Source: Acidobacteriaceae bacterium
GTDB lineage: Bacteria > Acidobacteriota > Terriglobia > Terriglobales > Acidobacteriaceae
NCBI GenBank assembly: GCA_035944135.1
Contig: DASZBM010000010.1
Coordinates: forward strand, 372,001-436,000
Length of the DNA stretch: 64,000 nucleotides
Direction of reading: 5' to 3'
This document shows positions 51,281 to 59,821 of this stretch, piece by piece. The notes beneath the pieces were generated by a model, which saw only the letters and a list, made by a program, of their open reading frames with translations, did no database searches and had not been told where the DNA came from. The position numbers and the translations under genes are program-made. Numbering within the stretch: the first letter of the stretch is position 1; each line of letters begins with the position of its first letter.

Positions 51281-52039
51281 CTAACGCTTCGCTGGCGCAA
51301 TCGGCTGTGCCTCGCCCGGCTTCTCTGAAGTCGTGTTGTCGTCCGGGTAAGGCTGTCCCGGATTCGCCGGACGCTGCGCCATCATCCACGCCGTCACATC
51401 GTTGATATCCGCATCCGTCAGCGGATGCCCCGGCACATCGCCACGCCAATCCGGCTGCCCAATATCCGGCCGTCCTGCAATCACGGTCGTACGAATCGTC
51501 TGCGGATTAATCAACGCCAAAAATGCCCCATCAAGAATCGATCCCGCCGGTCCAGGCTTTTGCCCAACGTCTCCATGACAGCGCGCACACGCCGTCGAAT
51601 ACACCTGCTGTCCTCGTCCGGCATCTCCCGCGCCCGACGCTTTGTACGGCGGCGCATTCTGTCCCGCCAGCACATCGCCCTTCGACCAACTCGCTCGCAT
51701 CCCGCTCACAATCGCATTCACCTGCGCATCCGTCAGATTGCCTCCTGCACTCTGCGCGAACGCCGGCATCAGCGAGCCCTTCTCTCCATTCGCAATCACA
51801 TCGCGCAGCGTCGCATCGTCCACCAGCGCCTCATACAGCGGATTCGCGAGATTCGTCGCCTGCCCATTCTGCCCGTCCACGCCATGACATCCCGCGCAAT
51901 TCTGCGCATACAGCTTGTCGAACGACATCACCGCCTCCGGCCTCGGCACAATATCTGCCGGAGTCGGCCTTCCCGGCCAGTGGCAACCAGCCGTAAAAAT
52001 CAATCCCGGCAGCAACGCCGCAGCCATGCGAAATCTCAT
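51281..52039 (-). CDS. Diheme cytochrome c lipoprotein
   Basis: 252 residues from the ATG at 52039, which overlaps the stop of the previous gene (ATGA). Lipoprotein signal with FTAGC near residue 17. Two class I cytochrome c domains with CAGCH (about 47-51) and CARCH (about 142-146) and Met ligands in KGSLMPAFA and later. It could shuttle electrons between the bc-type complex and the caa3 oxidase at the outer face of the inner membrane. Confidence 0.9.
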   Translation of the reverse strand: MRFRMAAALLPGLIFTAGCHWPGRPTPADIVPRPEAVMSFDKLYAQNCAGCHGVDGQNGQATNLANPLYEALVDDATLRDVIANGEKGSLMPAFAQSAGGNLTDAQVNAIVSGMRASWSKGDVLAGQNAPPYKASGAGDAGRGQQVYSTACARCHGDVGQKPGPAGSILDGAFLALINPQTIRTTVIAGRPDIGQPDWRGDVPGHPLTDADINDVTAWMMAQRPANPGQPYPDDNTTSEKPGEAQPIAPAKR

Positions 52040-52908
52040 GGCTTGGGCTCCTGTCCGTGCTCTGCTCCATGCAGCCCTGGCGACTCCAGTCCCAGCCGCA
52101 CCGGCAGCGGAAGCTGCCTCAACCGCTCCAGCCTGCCCAGCTTCTTCACCGTGTATCCCGCCACCAATCCAAAGATCACCTGCGCCGCCAAAAACGACCA
52201 CCAGTCGATCGCCTGCTGCAGAAACGGATTCACAATCCCCAGCGCACTATGCAGCACTCCGGTCCACAACACCGGAGCGATAATGCCGCCCAGCACGATG
52301 GGCCGCTTCGGCCATATCGGCAGCATCGCGCCATACAGAATCCCAACCAGCAGCGTCACCGCTCCCTGGATGATGTTTGCCGTGATGAACGCGCTCAGCC
52401 TGAAGTGCGTCAGCTGATACATCGTCGGGTTTGTCCACTCGCCCACACCCGCGCCGCCCAGCAGATTCACCACGTACCAGATGCTGTGGTATCGAATAAT
52501 CCCGTACAACTCCGCCGGGATCAGCATTGCAATCCCGCCCGCGATCCCTCCTTTGATCCCGCTCGCAAACGTAAACGTCTGCAGAGGCAGTTGCGCGCGA
52601 TGCGTCTCATCCACCTCAATCCTGCTCACGCCCTGTTGCGCCGACTCAATCTCAATCACCGTCGTATCGACTTCAAGATCCACATGCTCTTCATGCGGTA
52701 GCACCGCGCGGAACCACCCAATCGCCGGCAGAACTGTCAGCACAATTCCCAGCCACATCACCCACGGTGACGTCACCAGCGAGAAGAAGATCAGCGTCAC
52801 GCCCGCCGCCATCAGGAACGGCCACATCGTCGGCGCCGGCAGATGAATCGTGGCGTGGTGCGTCTCGCCCGCATGCCTCGTCGTTGGCTGTATCGTCTCG
52901 TCCATCAT
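52036..52908 (-). CDS. Membrane protein of the respiratory operon, COX subunit IV-like N-terminus
   Basis: 290 residues (start at 52908 or the next ATG). The N-terminal 75 residues, with two membrane helices (TMWPFLMAAGVTLIFFSLVT, WVMWLGIVLTVLPAIGWF) and the AVLPHEEH motif, resemble short cytochrome c oxidase subunit IV proteins of caa3 enzymes. The rest has about five more helices (about 115-265) of no known family. The fusion and its tight overlaps with COX III and the diheme cytochrome genes suggest a structural subunit that could hold oxidase and bc complex together (inference). Confidence 0.72.
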   Translation of the reverse strand: MMDETIQPTTRHAGETHHATIHLPAPTMWPFLMAAGVTLIFFSLVTSPWVMWLGIVLTVLPAIGWFRAVLPHEEHVDLEVDTTVIEIESAQQGVSRIEVDETHRAQLPLQTFTFASGIKGGIAGGIAMLIPAELYGIIRYHSIWYVVNLLGGAGVGEWTNPTMYQLTHFRLSAFITANIIQGAVTLLVGILYGAMLPIWPKRPIVLGGIIAPVLWTGVLHSALGIVNPFLQQAIDWWSFLAAQVIFGLVAGYTVKKLGRLERLRQLPLPVRLGLESPGLHGAEHGQEPKP

Positions 52909-53507
52909 CTCCCCACGATGTACACAACGGTGAACACCACAACCCACACCGCGTCGACAAAGTGCCAGTACAGCGCCAGCACCTTCACGCGTTCCGCATG
53001 TGTCGCATTCAATCTCCCGGTCAGCGCAAACACCAGCGTGATCAGCAGCATGATCAACCCGATAATCACGTGCGACGCGTGCAGCCCCACCAGCGAATAA
53101 AACGTCGTGCCGAACAGGTTCGTCGCAATCGTCAGGTGATCATGCGTAATCAGCTTGTCCCATTCCACGCCTGTGCCGATGATGAAGATCAACCCCAGCA
53201 CAATCGTCACCGCCCACCACAGCTTGAACGCGCCCATCTTTCCGACCGTGATCGCGTGCTCTGCGAGATAGATAAAGAAGCTGCTCGAAAGCAGGCACAC
53301 CGTGCCGAAGATCGGCAGCTCCAGCACCTCGCGCGGTTTTGGCCCCGAAACATCGCGCCCCAGGTAGTAGAGGTACGCCACCACGAAGATCGTGAAGATC
53401 GCACTCTCCGCCACTATCAGCGAAGACATCCCGATGTAGCCGCGCGATGGCAGCTTCCACGCCTCCGGGTGTTCGATATGTTCCAGCGGTACAGTGCCCA
53501 CATCCAC
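52905..53507 (-). CDS. ctaE: Cytochrome c oxidase subunit III
   Basis: 200 residues with five helices, the short caa3/bo3-like form. Motifs: GMSSLIVAESAIFTIFVVAYLYY, FFIYLAEHAI, and the C-terminal LHASHVIIGLIMLL and LYWHFVDAVWVVVFTVVYI. Translation may start at GTG 53507 or at GTG 53501, which has the better-spaced AAGGAG. It stabilises subunit I. It overlaps the next gene by four bases. Confidence 0.94.
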   Translation of the reverse strand: MDVGTVPLEHIEHPEAWKLPSRGYIGMSSLIVAESAIFTIFVVAYLYYLGRDVSGPKPREVLELPIFGTVCLLSSSFFIYLAEHAITVGKMGAFKLWWAVTIVLGLIFIIGTGVEWDKLITHDHLTIATNLFGTTFYSLVGLHASHVIIGLIMLLITLVFALTGRLNATHAERVKVLALYWHFVDAVWVVVFTVVYIVGR

Positions 53508-53544
53508 TCCTTAAACGCTCGCAACTCTCCTCTACAACCGAATC

Positions 53545-55248
53545 TCACTCAAACGCCGAATCCGGATCCTCCGGATGCTTCAAATCCCACAGCGGCCGGC
53601 GGCTTGCCACCACCGGATCAACCGCGAAGTTATACGCTGGCGGGGGCGAGTGCGTGGACCACTCCAGCGTCCACGCATCCCACGGATCCGGCCCTGCCTC
53701 TCTACCTTTGAAATACGAGTGCACGAGGTTGTAAACCAGGATCAGCACAGCAATCGCCTGGAGGAATCCGCCCACAGACACAATCTGGTTCCAGATCGCC
53801 CATCCGCGGTCCGCCTGGTACGTGTAGATCTGCCGCGGCATTCCCAGCAGCCCCGGGATATGCATCACGTCGAACGTCAGGTGGAAGCCGATCAGCATCA
53901 GCCAGAAATGCCACTTGCCCAGCCGCTCATCCAGCATCCGCCCCGTCATCTTCGGATACCAGTAATAGATCGCCGAGAAGATCATGAACACGATCGCGCC
54001 CACCAGCACATAGTGGAAGTGCGCGACGACAAAATACGAGTTATGCAGTTGCCAGTTCCACGGGCTTACCGAAAGCATGATGCCCGTTAGCCCGGCGATC
54101 AAAAACTGGAATAGAAAGCCAATCGCGAACAGCATCGGCGTCGCAAACCGCACCCGCCCGCCCCAGATCGTCGCCAGCCAGTTGAAGATTTTTATACCCG
54201 TCGGAATCCCCACCAGCATCGTCGAAAGCGTGAAGAATGCATTTCCAAACGATGTCATCCCGATCGTGAACATGTGGTGCGCCCACACACCCAGGCTGAT
54301 GAACCCAATCCCCACGCTCGCCGCCACCATGGCCGGATACCCGAAGATCGCCTTGCGCGAAAACACCGGAATGATTTCATTCGCAAACCCGAACGCCGGC
54401 AGCACCAGGATGTACACCTCAGGGTGCCCGAAGATCCAGAAGAAGTGCGCCCACAGAATCGCGGACCCGCCTGCCTGCGTATCGAAGAAGTGCCCGCCCA
54501 GATAGCGATCGATCGTCAGCATCGCCTGGCATGCCGTCAGCGGGCTGATCGTGATCAGCACCATGCCTGCAACCGTCGTGTAAAGCCACGCCAGTAGCGG
54601 CATGCGGAACAGCGTCATCCCTTTGCAGCGCATGCAGAACACCGTCGCCAGGATGTTGATCGCAGTTCCAATGCTCCCAATCCCGCTGGCGATGATCGAC
54701 AGCGCCCAGTAGTCGGTCGAGTGCCCCGGCGAAAACGCCCGCTCCGTCAGCGGTGCGTACGCAAACCACGCCACATCCGGCGCCGTTCCCGTGCCCGTGA
54801 GCCCGTTGCCGCCAATGAAGCTGAAGTACAGCATCATTCCCGCAAACGCGCTGATCCAGAAGCTGAAGGCATTCAATCGCGGGAACGCCATATCCCGCGC
54901 GCCGATCATCAGCGGAATTAAATAGTTCCCAAACCCAAACAGAATCGGCATGCCCACCAGGAACACCATCGTCGTTCCGTGCATCGTGAACAGCCGGTCG
55001 AACACAAACGGAGAGATCAGGTGATTGTCCGGAAAGAAGAGCTGCGCACGAATCAGCAGCGCCTCGACGCCTGCCACCAGCAGGAAGATCAGCGCATACG
55101 AGATGTACATGATGCCGATCTTCTTGTGATCGACCGTCACCACCCAGTCGTGGATCACCTCGAGGTACGTGCCCGGGTATGGTTGCGGCGGCGTCTGGTC
55201 AAGAACGCCTTCAACGCGGTTCGGGATGGGCACGCTCGGAGTCGCCAT
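53545..55248 (-). CDS. ctaD: Cytochrome c oxidase subunit I (A1-type heme-copper oxidase)
   Basis: 567 residues from the ATG at 55248. Twelve helices. Heme and copper ligands and proton-channel residues are visible: FTMHGTTMVF (low-spin heme His), WIFGHPEVYI with the CuB His-Glu-x-Tyr crosslink motif of A1-type enzymes, GVWAHHMF (CuB His pair) and FHYVLVGAIVF (heme ligands). The acidic Glu in HPEV marks the D-channel type. It reduces O2 to water and pumps protons. Confidence 0.97.
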   Translation of the reverse strand: MATPSVPIPNRVEGVLDQTPPQPYPGTYLEVIHDWVVTVDHKKIGIMYISYALIFLLVAGVEALLIRAQLFFPDNHLISPFVFDRLFTMHGTTMVFLVGMPILFGFGNYLIPLMIGARDMAFPRLNAFSFWISAFAGMMLYFSFIGGNGLTGTGTAPDVAWFAYAPLTERAFSPGHSTDYWALSIIASGIGSIGTAINILATVFCMRCKGMTLFRMPLLAWLYTTVAGMVLITISPLTACQAMLTIDRYLGGHFFDTQAGGSAILWAHFFWIFGHPEVYILVLPAFGFANEIIPVFSRKAIFGYPAMVAASVGIGFISLGVWAHHMFTIGMTSFGNAFFTLSTMLVGIPTGIKIFNWLATIWGGRVRFATPMLFAIGFLFQFLIAGLTGIMLSVSPWNWQLHNSYFVVAHFHYVLVGAIVFMIFSAIYYWYPKMTGRMLDERLGKWHFWLMLIGFHLTFDVMHIPGLLGMPRQIYTYQADRGWAIWNQIVSVGGFLQAIAVLILVYNLVHSYFKGREAGPDPWDAWTLEWSTHSPPPAYNFAVDPVVASRRPLWDLKHPEDPDSAFE

Positions 55249-55295
55249 CGTCGCTCTCCCTCCAAAACATTGCTGCCTGCGCAGCGTTAGTAAAT

Positions 55296-56423
55296 CTAGT
55301 GCAGCGTTAGCAGGTACGCCGTAATCTGCGCGTTCTGTTCGTCGGTCAAATGCATCGCCGGCATCAGGCATCCGGGTTTGAAATCGTTGGGGTCATTAAT
55401 CCATCGCAGAAGATTCTCCTGCGTATTCGGCAAAATCCCCGCGCCAATCGTGTCGCGGCTCATCAGGTGCGTCAGGTCCGGCCCATATCGTCCATTCGCC
55501 ATCGTGCCCTTCACCGTATGGCAGTTCACGCACGCCTGCTGCTCGAACACCGTCTGTCCCGCGTGCGCGTTCACCGCATTCGAGCTCTGTGCCGCATTCA
55601 CTCCCTGCGCGCTCACCCGAATCACACTCGCATTAGTCGAAACCGCGCCTGATGCCTGTTCTCTTGTTTCCGGCAGCTCCGCCTGCGCCTGCTGCTGTGC
55701 TTTCACCCACGCTTCAAATTTGTCCGGCGGATCCACATACACCCGCAGCAGCATCTTCGCGTGCTCCGGGCCGCAGAACTGCGCGCACTGGCCCACATAC
55801 ACTCCCGGCACTTGTGGGTCGAACCACAACTCATTCACCCGGTTCGGAAGCAGGTCAGTCTTTCCCGCAAGCCTCGGCACCCAGTAGCTGTGCATCACGT
55901 CCGCAGACGTCAGCTTCAGGAACGTCGGCAGCGGATGCTCCTTTGTGCTCTGCGGAACATGCAGCTCATTGGCTGTCACCACGCCGTACTTCGGATATCG
56001 GTACTCCCACCAGAACTGGTGTCCCACCACGATCACGTCCAGCGCGTTCGCCGGCTTCGGTGCATCCTGAATTGCGAAGATCATCCTCGCCGTGCCCAGG
56101 AACAGGACCGTGATCAGCAGCACCGGGATGATCGTCCATGCCAGCTCGATCTGCGTGCTCCCGAACACCTGCGGCGGTTCTGTCCTGTCTTCCGGCCTGC
56201 AGCGGAACCGAATCAGCGCATACACCAGCAGCGAGCTCACGCCCAGAAAAATGCCGCCCGTAATCAGCAGCACGAACAGCGACAGCGAGTGAACATCACG
56301 CGCCGGCGTCGACGCAGGTTCAAAGATGTTCGTATTAATGAAGGGACTTCCGCTCTGCGCCTCGCTGCATGACGCGGCCATGCAGCCCAACATCACCGGA
56401 ATGAGGCGAACGCGGAACACCAC
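55296..56423 (-). CDS. ctaC: Cytochrome c oxidase subunit II with C-terminal cytochrome c (caa3 type)
   Basis: 375 residues from GTG 56423 with GAGGAG just upstream. Lipoprotein-like signal (CMAASC), two membrane helices (about 48-70 and 90-110), a CuA domain with VGHQFWWEYRYP and GQCAQFCGPEHAKM, then a cytochrome c domain (about 285-375) with CVNCH and Met in GCLMPAMH. This fusion defines caa3 oxidases. It is the first gene of the run that continues through subunits I and III to CtaG; the 47-base gap to ctaD has no terminator. Confidence 0.96.
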   Translation of the reverse strand: MVFRVRLIPVMLGCMAASCSEAQSGSPFINTNIFEPASTPARDVHSLSLFVLLITGGIFLGVSSLLVYALIRFRCRPEDRTEPPQVFGSTQIELAWTIIPVLLITVLFLGTARMIFAIQDAPKPANALDVIVVGHQFWWEYRYPKYGVVTANELHVPQSTKEHPLPTFLKLTSADVMHSYWVPRLAGKTDLLPNRVNELWFDPQVPGVYVGQCAQFCGPEHAKMLLRVYVDPPDKFEAWVKAQQQAQAELPETREQASGAVSTNASVIRVSAQGVNAAQSSNAVNAHAGQTVFEQQACVNCHTVKGTMANGRYGPDLTHLMSRDTIGAGILPNTQENLLRWINDPNDFKPGCLMPAMHLTDEQNAQITAYLLTLH

Positions 56424-56715
56424 ATACTCCTCGGGGGTTGAGGCGTACTAAATTCCGTGCGAGGCGCTCACCATCGGCCTCATACGGAGGAATTGGCGCA
56501 CGCGTCGTTTCTATCACATTGCGCCACAACAACTAAAACAGCTGAAGAGTATCGCCCTCCTGACTTGCATTGGTAATCCCTCAGAGCGCAGTCACCCGTA
56601 TCGGGTTGCAACCATGACGAATACCGCGCAATGCACGTCAGCTTCTCGCGCTCCGTTCAATGTCGCCCGCCTTCGACGGCCATCGCAGCTCACTGGCAGG
56701 AGCTGCGTCGCACGC

Positions 56716-56925
56716 TCATCCCTTCTTTCCGGAAGTCGTGCCCGTCTCTCCCGGCGCCGAAGGATTGATCCGATTTTCGGCATTCTCTGGCGTGCCTGAG
56801 CTCACCTGCGTCTCCCCGCTCCCTGCCGTCGCCGGATTGTCTCCCACCGGCCCCGACGGTTGAGCCTTCGCGTCTCCGCGGTCGCCTTCCATCCCTCTCC
56901 CGCCCTTTGCCTCATCCTTCGCCAT
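56716..56925 (-). CDS. Small disordered Gly/Asp/Ser-rich protein
   Basis: 69 residues from the ATG at 56925, which has AAGGAGG 5 bases upstream, the best ribosome site in its neighbourhood. Composition is G, E, D, S, T, A and K with no hydrophobic segment (MAKDEAKGGRGMEGDRGDAK ... TGTTSGKKG). Such small hydrophilic proteins often act in desiccation or stress protection, but nothing specific is recognised. The 292 bases between it and the coxII gene (56424-56715) show no other gene or hairpin with a T-run. Confidence 0.6.
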   Translation of the reverse strand: MAKDEAKGGRGMEGDRGDAKAQPSGPVGDNPATAGSGETQVSSGTPENAENRINPSAPGETGTTSGKKG

Positions 56926-57235
56926 GAACCCTCCTTGACCTTTCCCTTCGATGCCTCGGCACGCCACGGGGGCATCTCCTCTCTTTCTGTCTCGTAACTT
57001 CTTACACGCGATAGATATATGATCGCGCCCTCGCCATGCCGCTGCCATTCTCCAAGCCCGCGGCCGCCCCACGTTACTCCTCCCGCAACTCCCCTGTACT
57101 CTAGGGGTCTAATCCTTTCGTCTCACTAGGCGAGTTACCAGCCGCACTTAAACCTCCGGACCGGGCCCCAGGCACGCCATCCGTTCACGTCAACGCTCCA
57201 AATCCGAATCAGGGCCCCTTTTCGCAGGATCTTCC
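56926..57235. other. Intergenic region between the small disordered gene and the S53 peptidase gene
   Basis: 310 bases between divergent genes, holding both promoters. An AT-richer part is near 57000-57025. No symmetric site or small gene was supported. Confidence 0.5.
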
Positions 57236-59821
57236 ATGACCGCAAGCCGCTTTACCCCCGCTCTTCTCGTCGTTGCCGGCCTGTTTTGCGCCGGTCCCGG
57301 TTTCTTCGCTCTCAGTCAGGCTCAGCAGCCTCAGGCGCGCCTCTCGACTGCCATCGCGAACACGTCCCGTGCCACGCTCGTCGGATCGCAGCCGCCGCGC
57401 GCCCACCTCGCGCATGATGCCGGAGCTGTCGACCCCGCGACGCCGCTCCAGTCCATCACCATGTACTTCAGCCGCACCTCCCAGCAGCAGAGTGACCTCG
57501 ACGCTCTCATCGCGGCCCAGCAGAACCCCGCCTCACCCCAGTACCACCAGTGGCTCACGCCCGCCGAATTCGGCTCCCGCTTCGGTGTCGCCGACGCCGA
57601 CATCGCCAAGACAGAGTCCTGGCTCGAGTCCCAGGGCTTCACCGTCCAGAGCGTCAGCCCCAGCCGCAATAGCATCACCTTCTCCGGCACCGCAGCCACC
57701 GCCGCCTCGGCCTTCGGAGCCCCGCTCCACCACTACAGCCTGAACGGCGAAAACCACATCGCGCCCTCCGCCGACCTCACACTCCCGTCCGCACTCGCCG
57801 GCATCGTCGCCGACGTCCGCGGCCTTTCCGATTACCGCCCTCACGCCCACGTCCGCAAGGGTAACGGCGCAGCCTTTAAGCCCAACTTCACCTCCGGGCA
57901 GACCGGCAATCACTTCCTCACGCCCGGCGACATCGCTGTCATCTACGACATCAAGGCTGCCTACAGCGCCGGCTACAACGGCTCCGGCCAGACCATCGCC
58001 ATCATGGGCCAGTCCGCCATCTCCAGCACCGACGTGACTCGCTTCCAGACCGGCATCGGCCAGACTGCAAACGCGCCCACCAGCATCCTTGTCCCCAGCA
58101 CCGGCATCTCCCAGGTCTACAGCGGCGATGAGTCCGAATCCGACCTCGACGTCGAGTACGCCACCGGCATCGCCCCTGGCGCGACCATCGACTTCGTCTA
58201 CGTCGGTGCCGACGCCACCGCCAGCGTCTTCGACTCGCTGACCTGGGCCATCCAGAACCGCATCGCGCCCATCCTCAACATCAGCTATGGTGAGTGCGAA
58301 GCCGCCCTCGGCCAGTCGCAATACAACTCCCTCAATGCCACGCTCCAGCAGGCCGCCGCGCAGGGCCAGACCATCGTCTCGGCCGCCGGCGACGACGGCT
58401 CCAGCGATTGCTACGACCCGTCCAGCGTCACCACCATCGCGCAGACCGAGGGCGTCGGCGTCGACTTCCCATCCTCCAGCCAGTACGTCACCGGCGTCGG
58501 CGGAACCGAGTTCCCCGCCGCAGACGTAACCGCCAGCACCAGCAGCACCACCTACTTCTCGGCCAACGGGACCTCTGACGTCATCGTTTCGGCTCTCTCC
58601 TACATCCCCGAGATGGCCTGGAACGATGACTCAGTCGCGGGCATCTCCTCCGGTCTCTCTGCCGGCGGCGGCGGCATCAGCATGTTCACGCCCGCTCCTT
58701 CGTGGCAGACCGGCGTCCCTGGCATCCCCGCTGGCACCAGCTTCCGCCTCCTGCCGGACGTCGCCCTCGACGCCTCTCCCAACAACGCTCCCTACGCCTA
58801 CTGCAGCAGTGACAGCACCGCCTGGGCATCGGGTCAGCAAGGCAGCTGCACCACAGGTCTGCGCGACAGCTCCAGCCAGGACCTCACCGTCGCCGGTGGC
58901 ACCAGCTTCGCCGCCCCCATCTTCTCCGGCATGGTCGCCATCCTCGGTCAGGCCAAGGGCTACACCTGGCAAGGCGTCGTCAACCCGACCCTCTACAGCC
59001 TGGCCGCCAATCCGGCCACCTACGCCACAGCCTTCCACGATGTCACCTCCGGCAATAACGAGTGCAATCTCGGTGTCACGTACTGCGGCACCGGCACCGA
59101 TGTAACCAACTACGCCGCGGGCGTCGGCTATGACGAAGCCACCGGCCTCGGCTCCATCGACCTCAACAACCTTCTCACCGCCTGGCCCAAGAACACCTCC
59201 ACCAACACGGCCAAGGCCTTCACACTCAGCGCCTCCGCGCTCACCATCAACCAAGGCTCGGGTACAAATGGTACTGGCTCGGGTACCTCCACCGTCACCG
59301 TCACTCCGGTGAACGGATACACCGGTACCGTCACTTGGACTGTTACCTCCAACTCCACTGTGACCGGCGCCTGCTACTCGATCCCCAACGCCACCGTCTC
59401 GGGGACCTCCGCAGCCACCGCGACCCTCACCGTCACGGTCGGCAACACCTCCTGCCCGTCCGGCACAACGGCTCTGCTCAAATCCGCAGGAACCCAGACT
59501 GCTGCCGTCCACTCACCGGCTCAACCCGCGCATCGCTCACCTGCAGTCCCGGTGCTCGCGACTCTCGGCCTCGCCTCGCTGCTCTTCATCGGACGTCGTA
59601 AGCGGCGCCTGCCCGCTCTGCTGGCTGTCGTGGTCCTCGCAGGTGTAGGCCTCGGCCTCTCCGGGTGTGGTGGTGGCTCCAACACATCATGCGGCGTGTC
59701 CTGCGTCACCGGTGGCAATCCCACGCAGTACGACTACACCGTCACCGTCATCGGCAGGGACACCACGACCAGTTCGATCGTCGCCAACACCACCCTCGCC
59801 TTCACCCTCACCGTCCAGTAG
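57236..59821 (+). CDS. S53-family (kumamolisin/sedolisin) secreted serine peptidase with C-terminal Ig-like region and anchor
   Basis: 861 residues. Signal peptide about 1-30. Pro-kumamolisin activation domain about 45-200 (SPQYHQWLTPAEFGSRFG, SFSGTAATAASAFGAPLHHY in part). Catalytic domain about 225-645 with ESDLD giving the Glu and Asp, oxyanion Asp in GDDGSSD and nucleophile Ser in GGTSFAAP. A calcium-type end motif AFHDVTSGNNEC follows. About 660-745 is a beta-rich Ig-like region with two Cys. The end has two hydrophobic stretches around GRRKRRLP and then LGLSGCGGGS, an unusual anchor. S53 enzymes work at acidic pH outside the cell, which fits an acid-soil bacterium. Confidence 0.93.
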   Translation: MTASRFTPALLVVAGLFCAGPGFFALSQAQQPQARLSTAIANTSRATLVGSQPPRAHLAHDAGAVDPATPLQSITMYFSRTSQQQSDLDALIAAQQNPASPQYHQWLTPAEFGSRFGVADADIAKTESWLESQGFTVQSVSPSRNSITFSGTAATAASAFGAPLHHYSLNGENHIAPSADLTLPSALAGIVADVRGLSDYRPHAHVRKGNGAAFKPNFTSGQTGNHFLTPGDIAVIYDIKAAYSAGYNGSGQTIAIMGQSAISSTDVTRFQTGIGQTANAPTSILVPSTGISQVYSGDESESDLDVEYATGIAPGATIDFVYVGADATASVFDSLTWAIQNRIAPILNISYGECEAALGQSQYNSLNATLQQAAAQGQTIVSAAGDDGSSDCYDPSSVTTIAQTEGVGVDFPSSSQYVTGVGGTEFPAADVTASTSSTTYFSANGTSDVIVSALSYIPEMAWNDDSVAGISSGLSAGGGGISMFTPAPSWQTGVPGIPAGTSFRLLPDVALDASPNNAPYAYCSSDSTAWASGQQGSCTTGLRDSSSQDLTVAGGTSFAAPIFSGMVAILGQAKGYTWQGVVNPTLYSLAANPATYATAFHDVTSGNNECNLGVTYCGTGTDVTNYAAGVGYDEATGLGSIDLNNLLTAWPKNTSTNTAKAFTLSASALTINQGSGTNGTGSGTSTVTVTPVNGYTGTVTWTVTSNSTVTGACYSIPNATVSGTSAATATLTVTVGNTSCPSGTTALLKSAGTQTAAVHSPAQPAHRSPAVPVLATLGLASLLFIGRRKRRLPALLAVVVLAGVGLGLSGCGGGSNTSCGVSCVTGGNPTQYDYTVTVIGRDTTTSSIVANTTLAFTLTVQ

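Noticed and set aside
57533-59512. Open frames of 262 and 293 codons opposite the S53 peptidase gene
   Set aside because: Same antisense effect of codon bias; Gly/Val/Asp-rich without signal peptide or domain.
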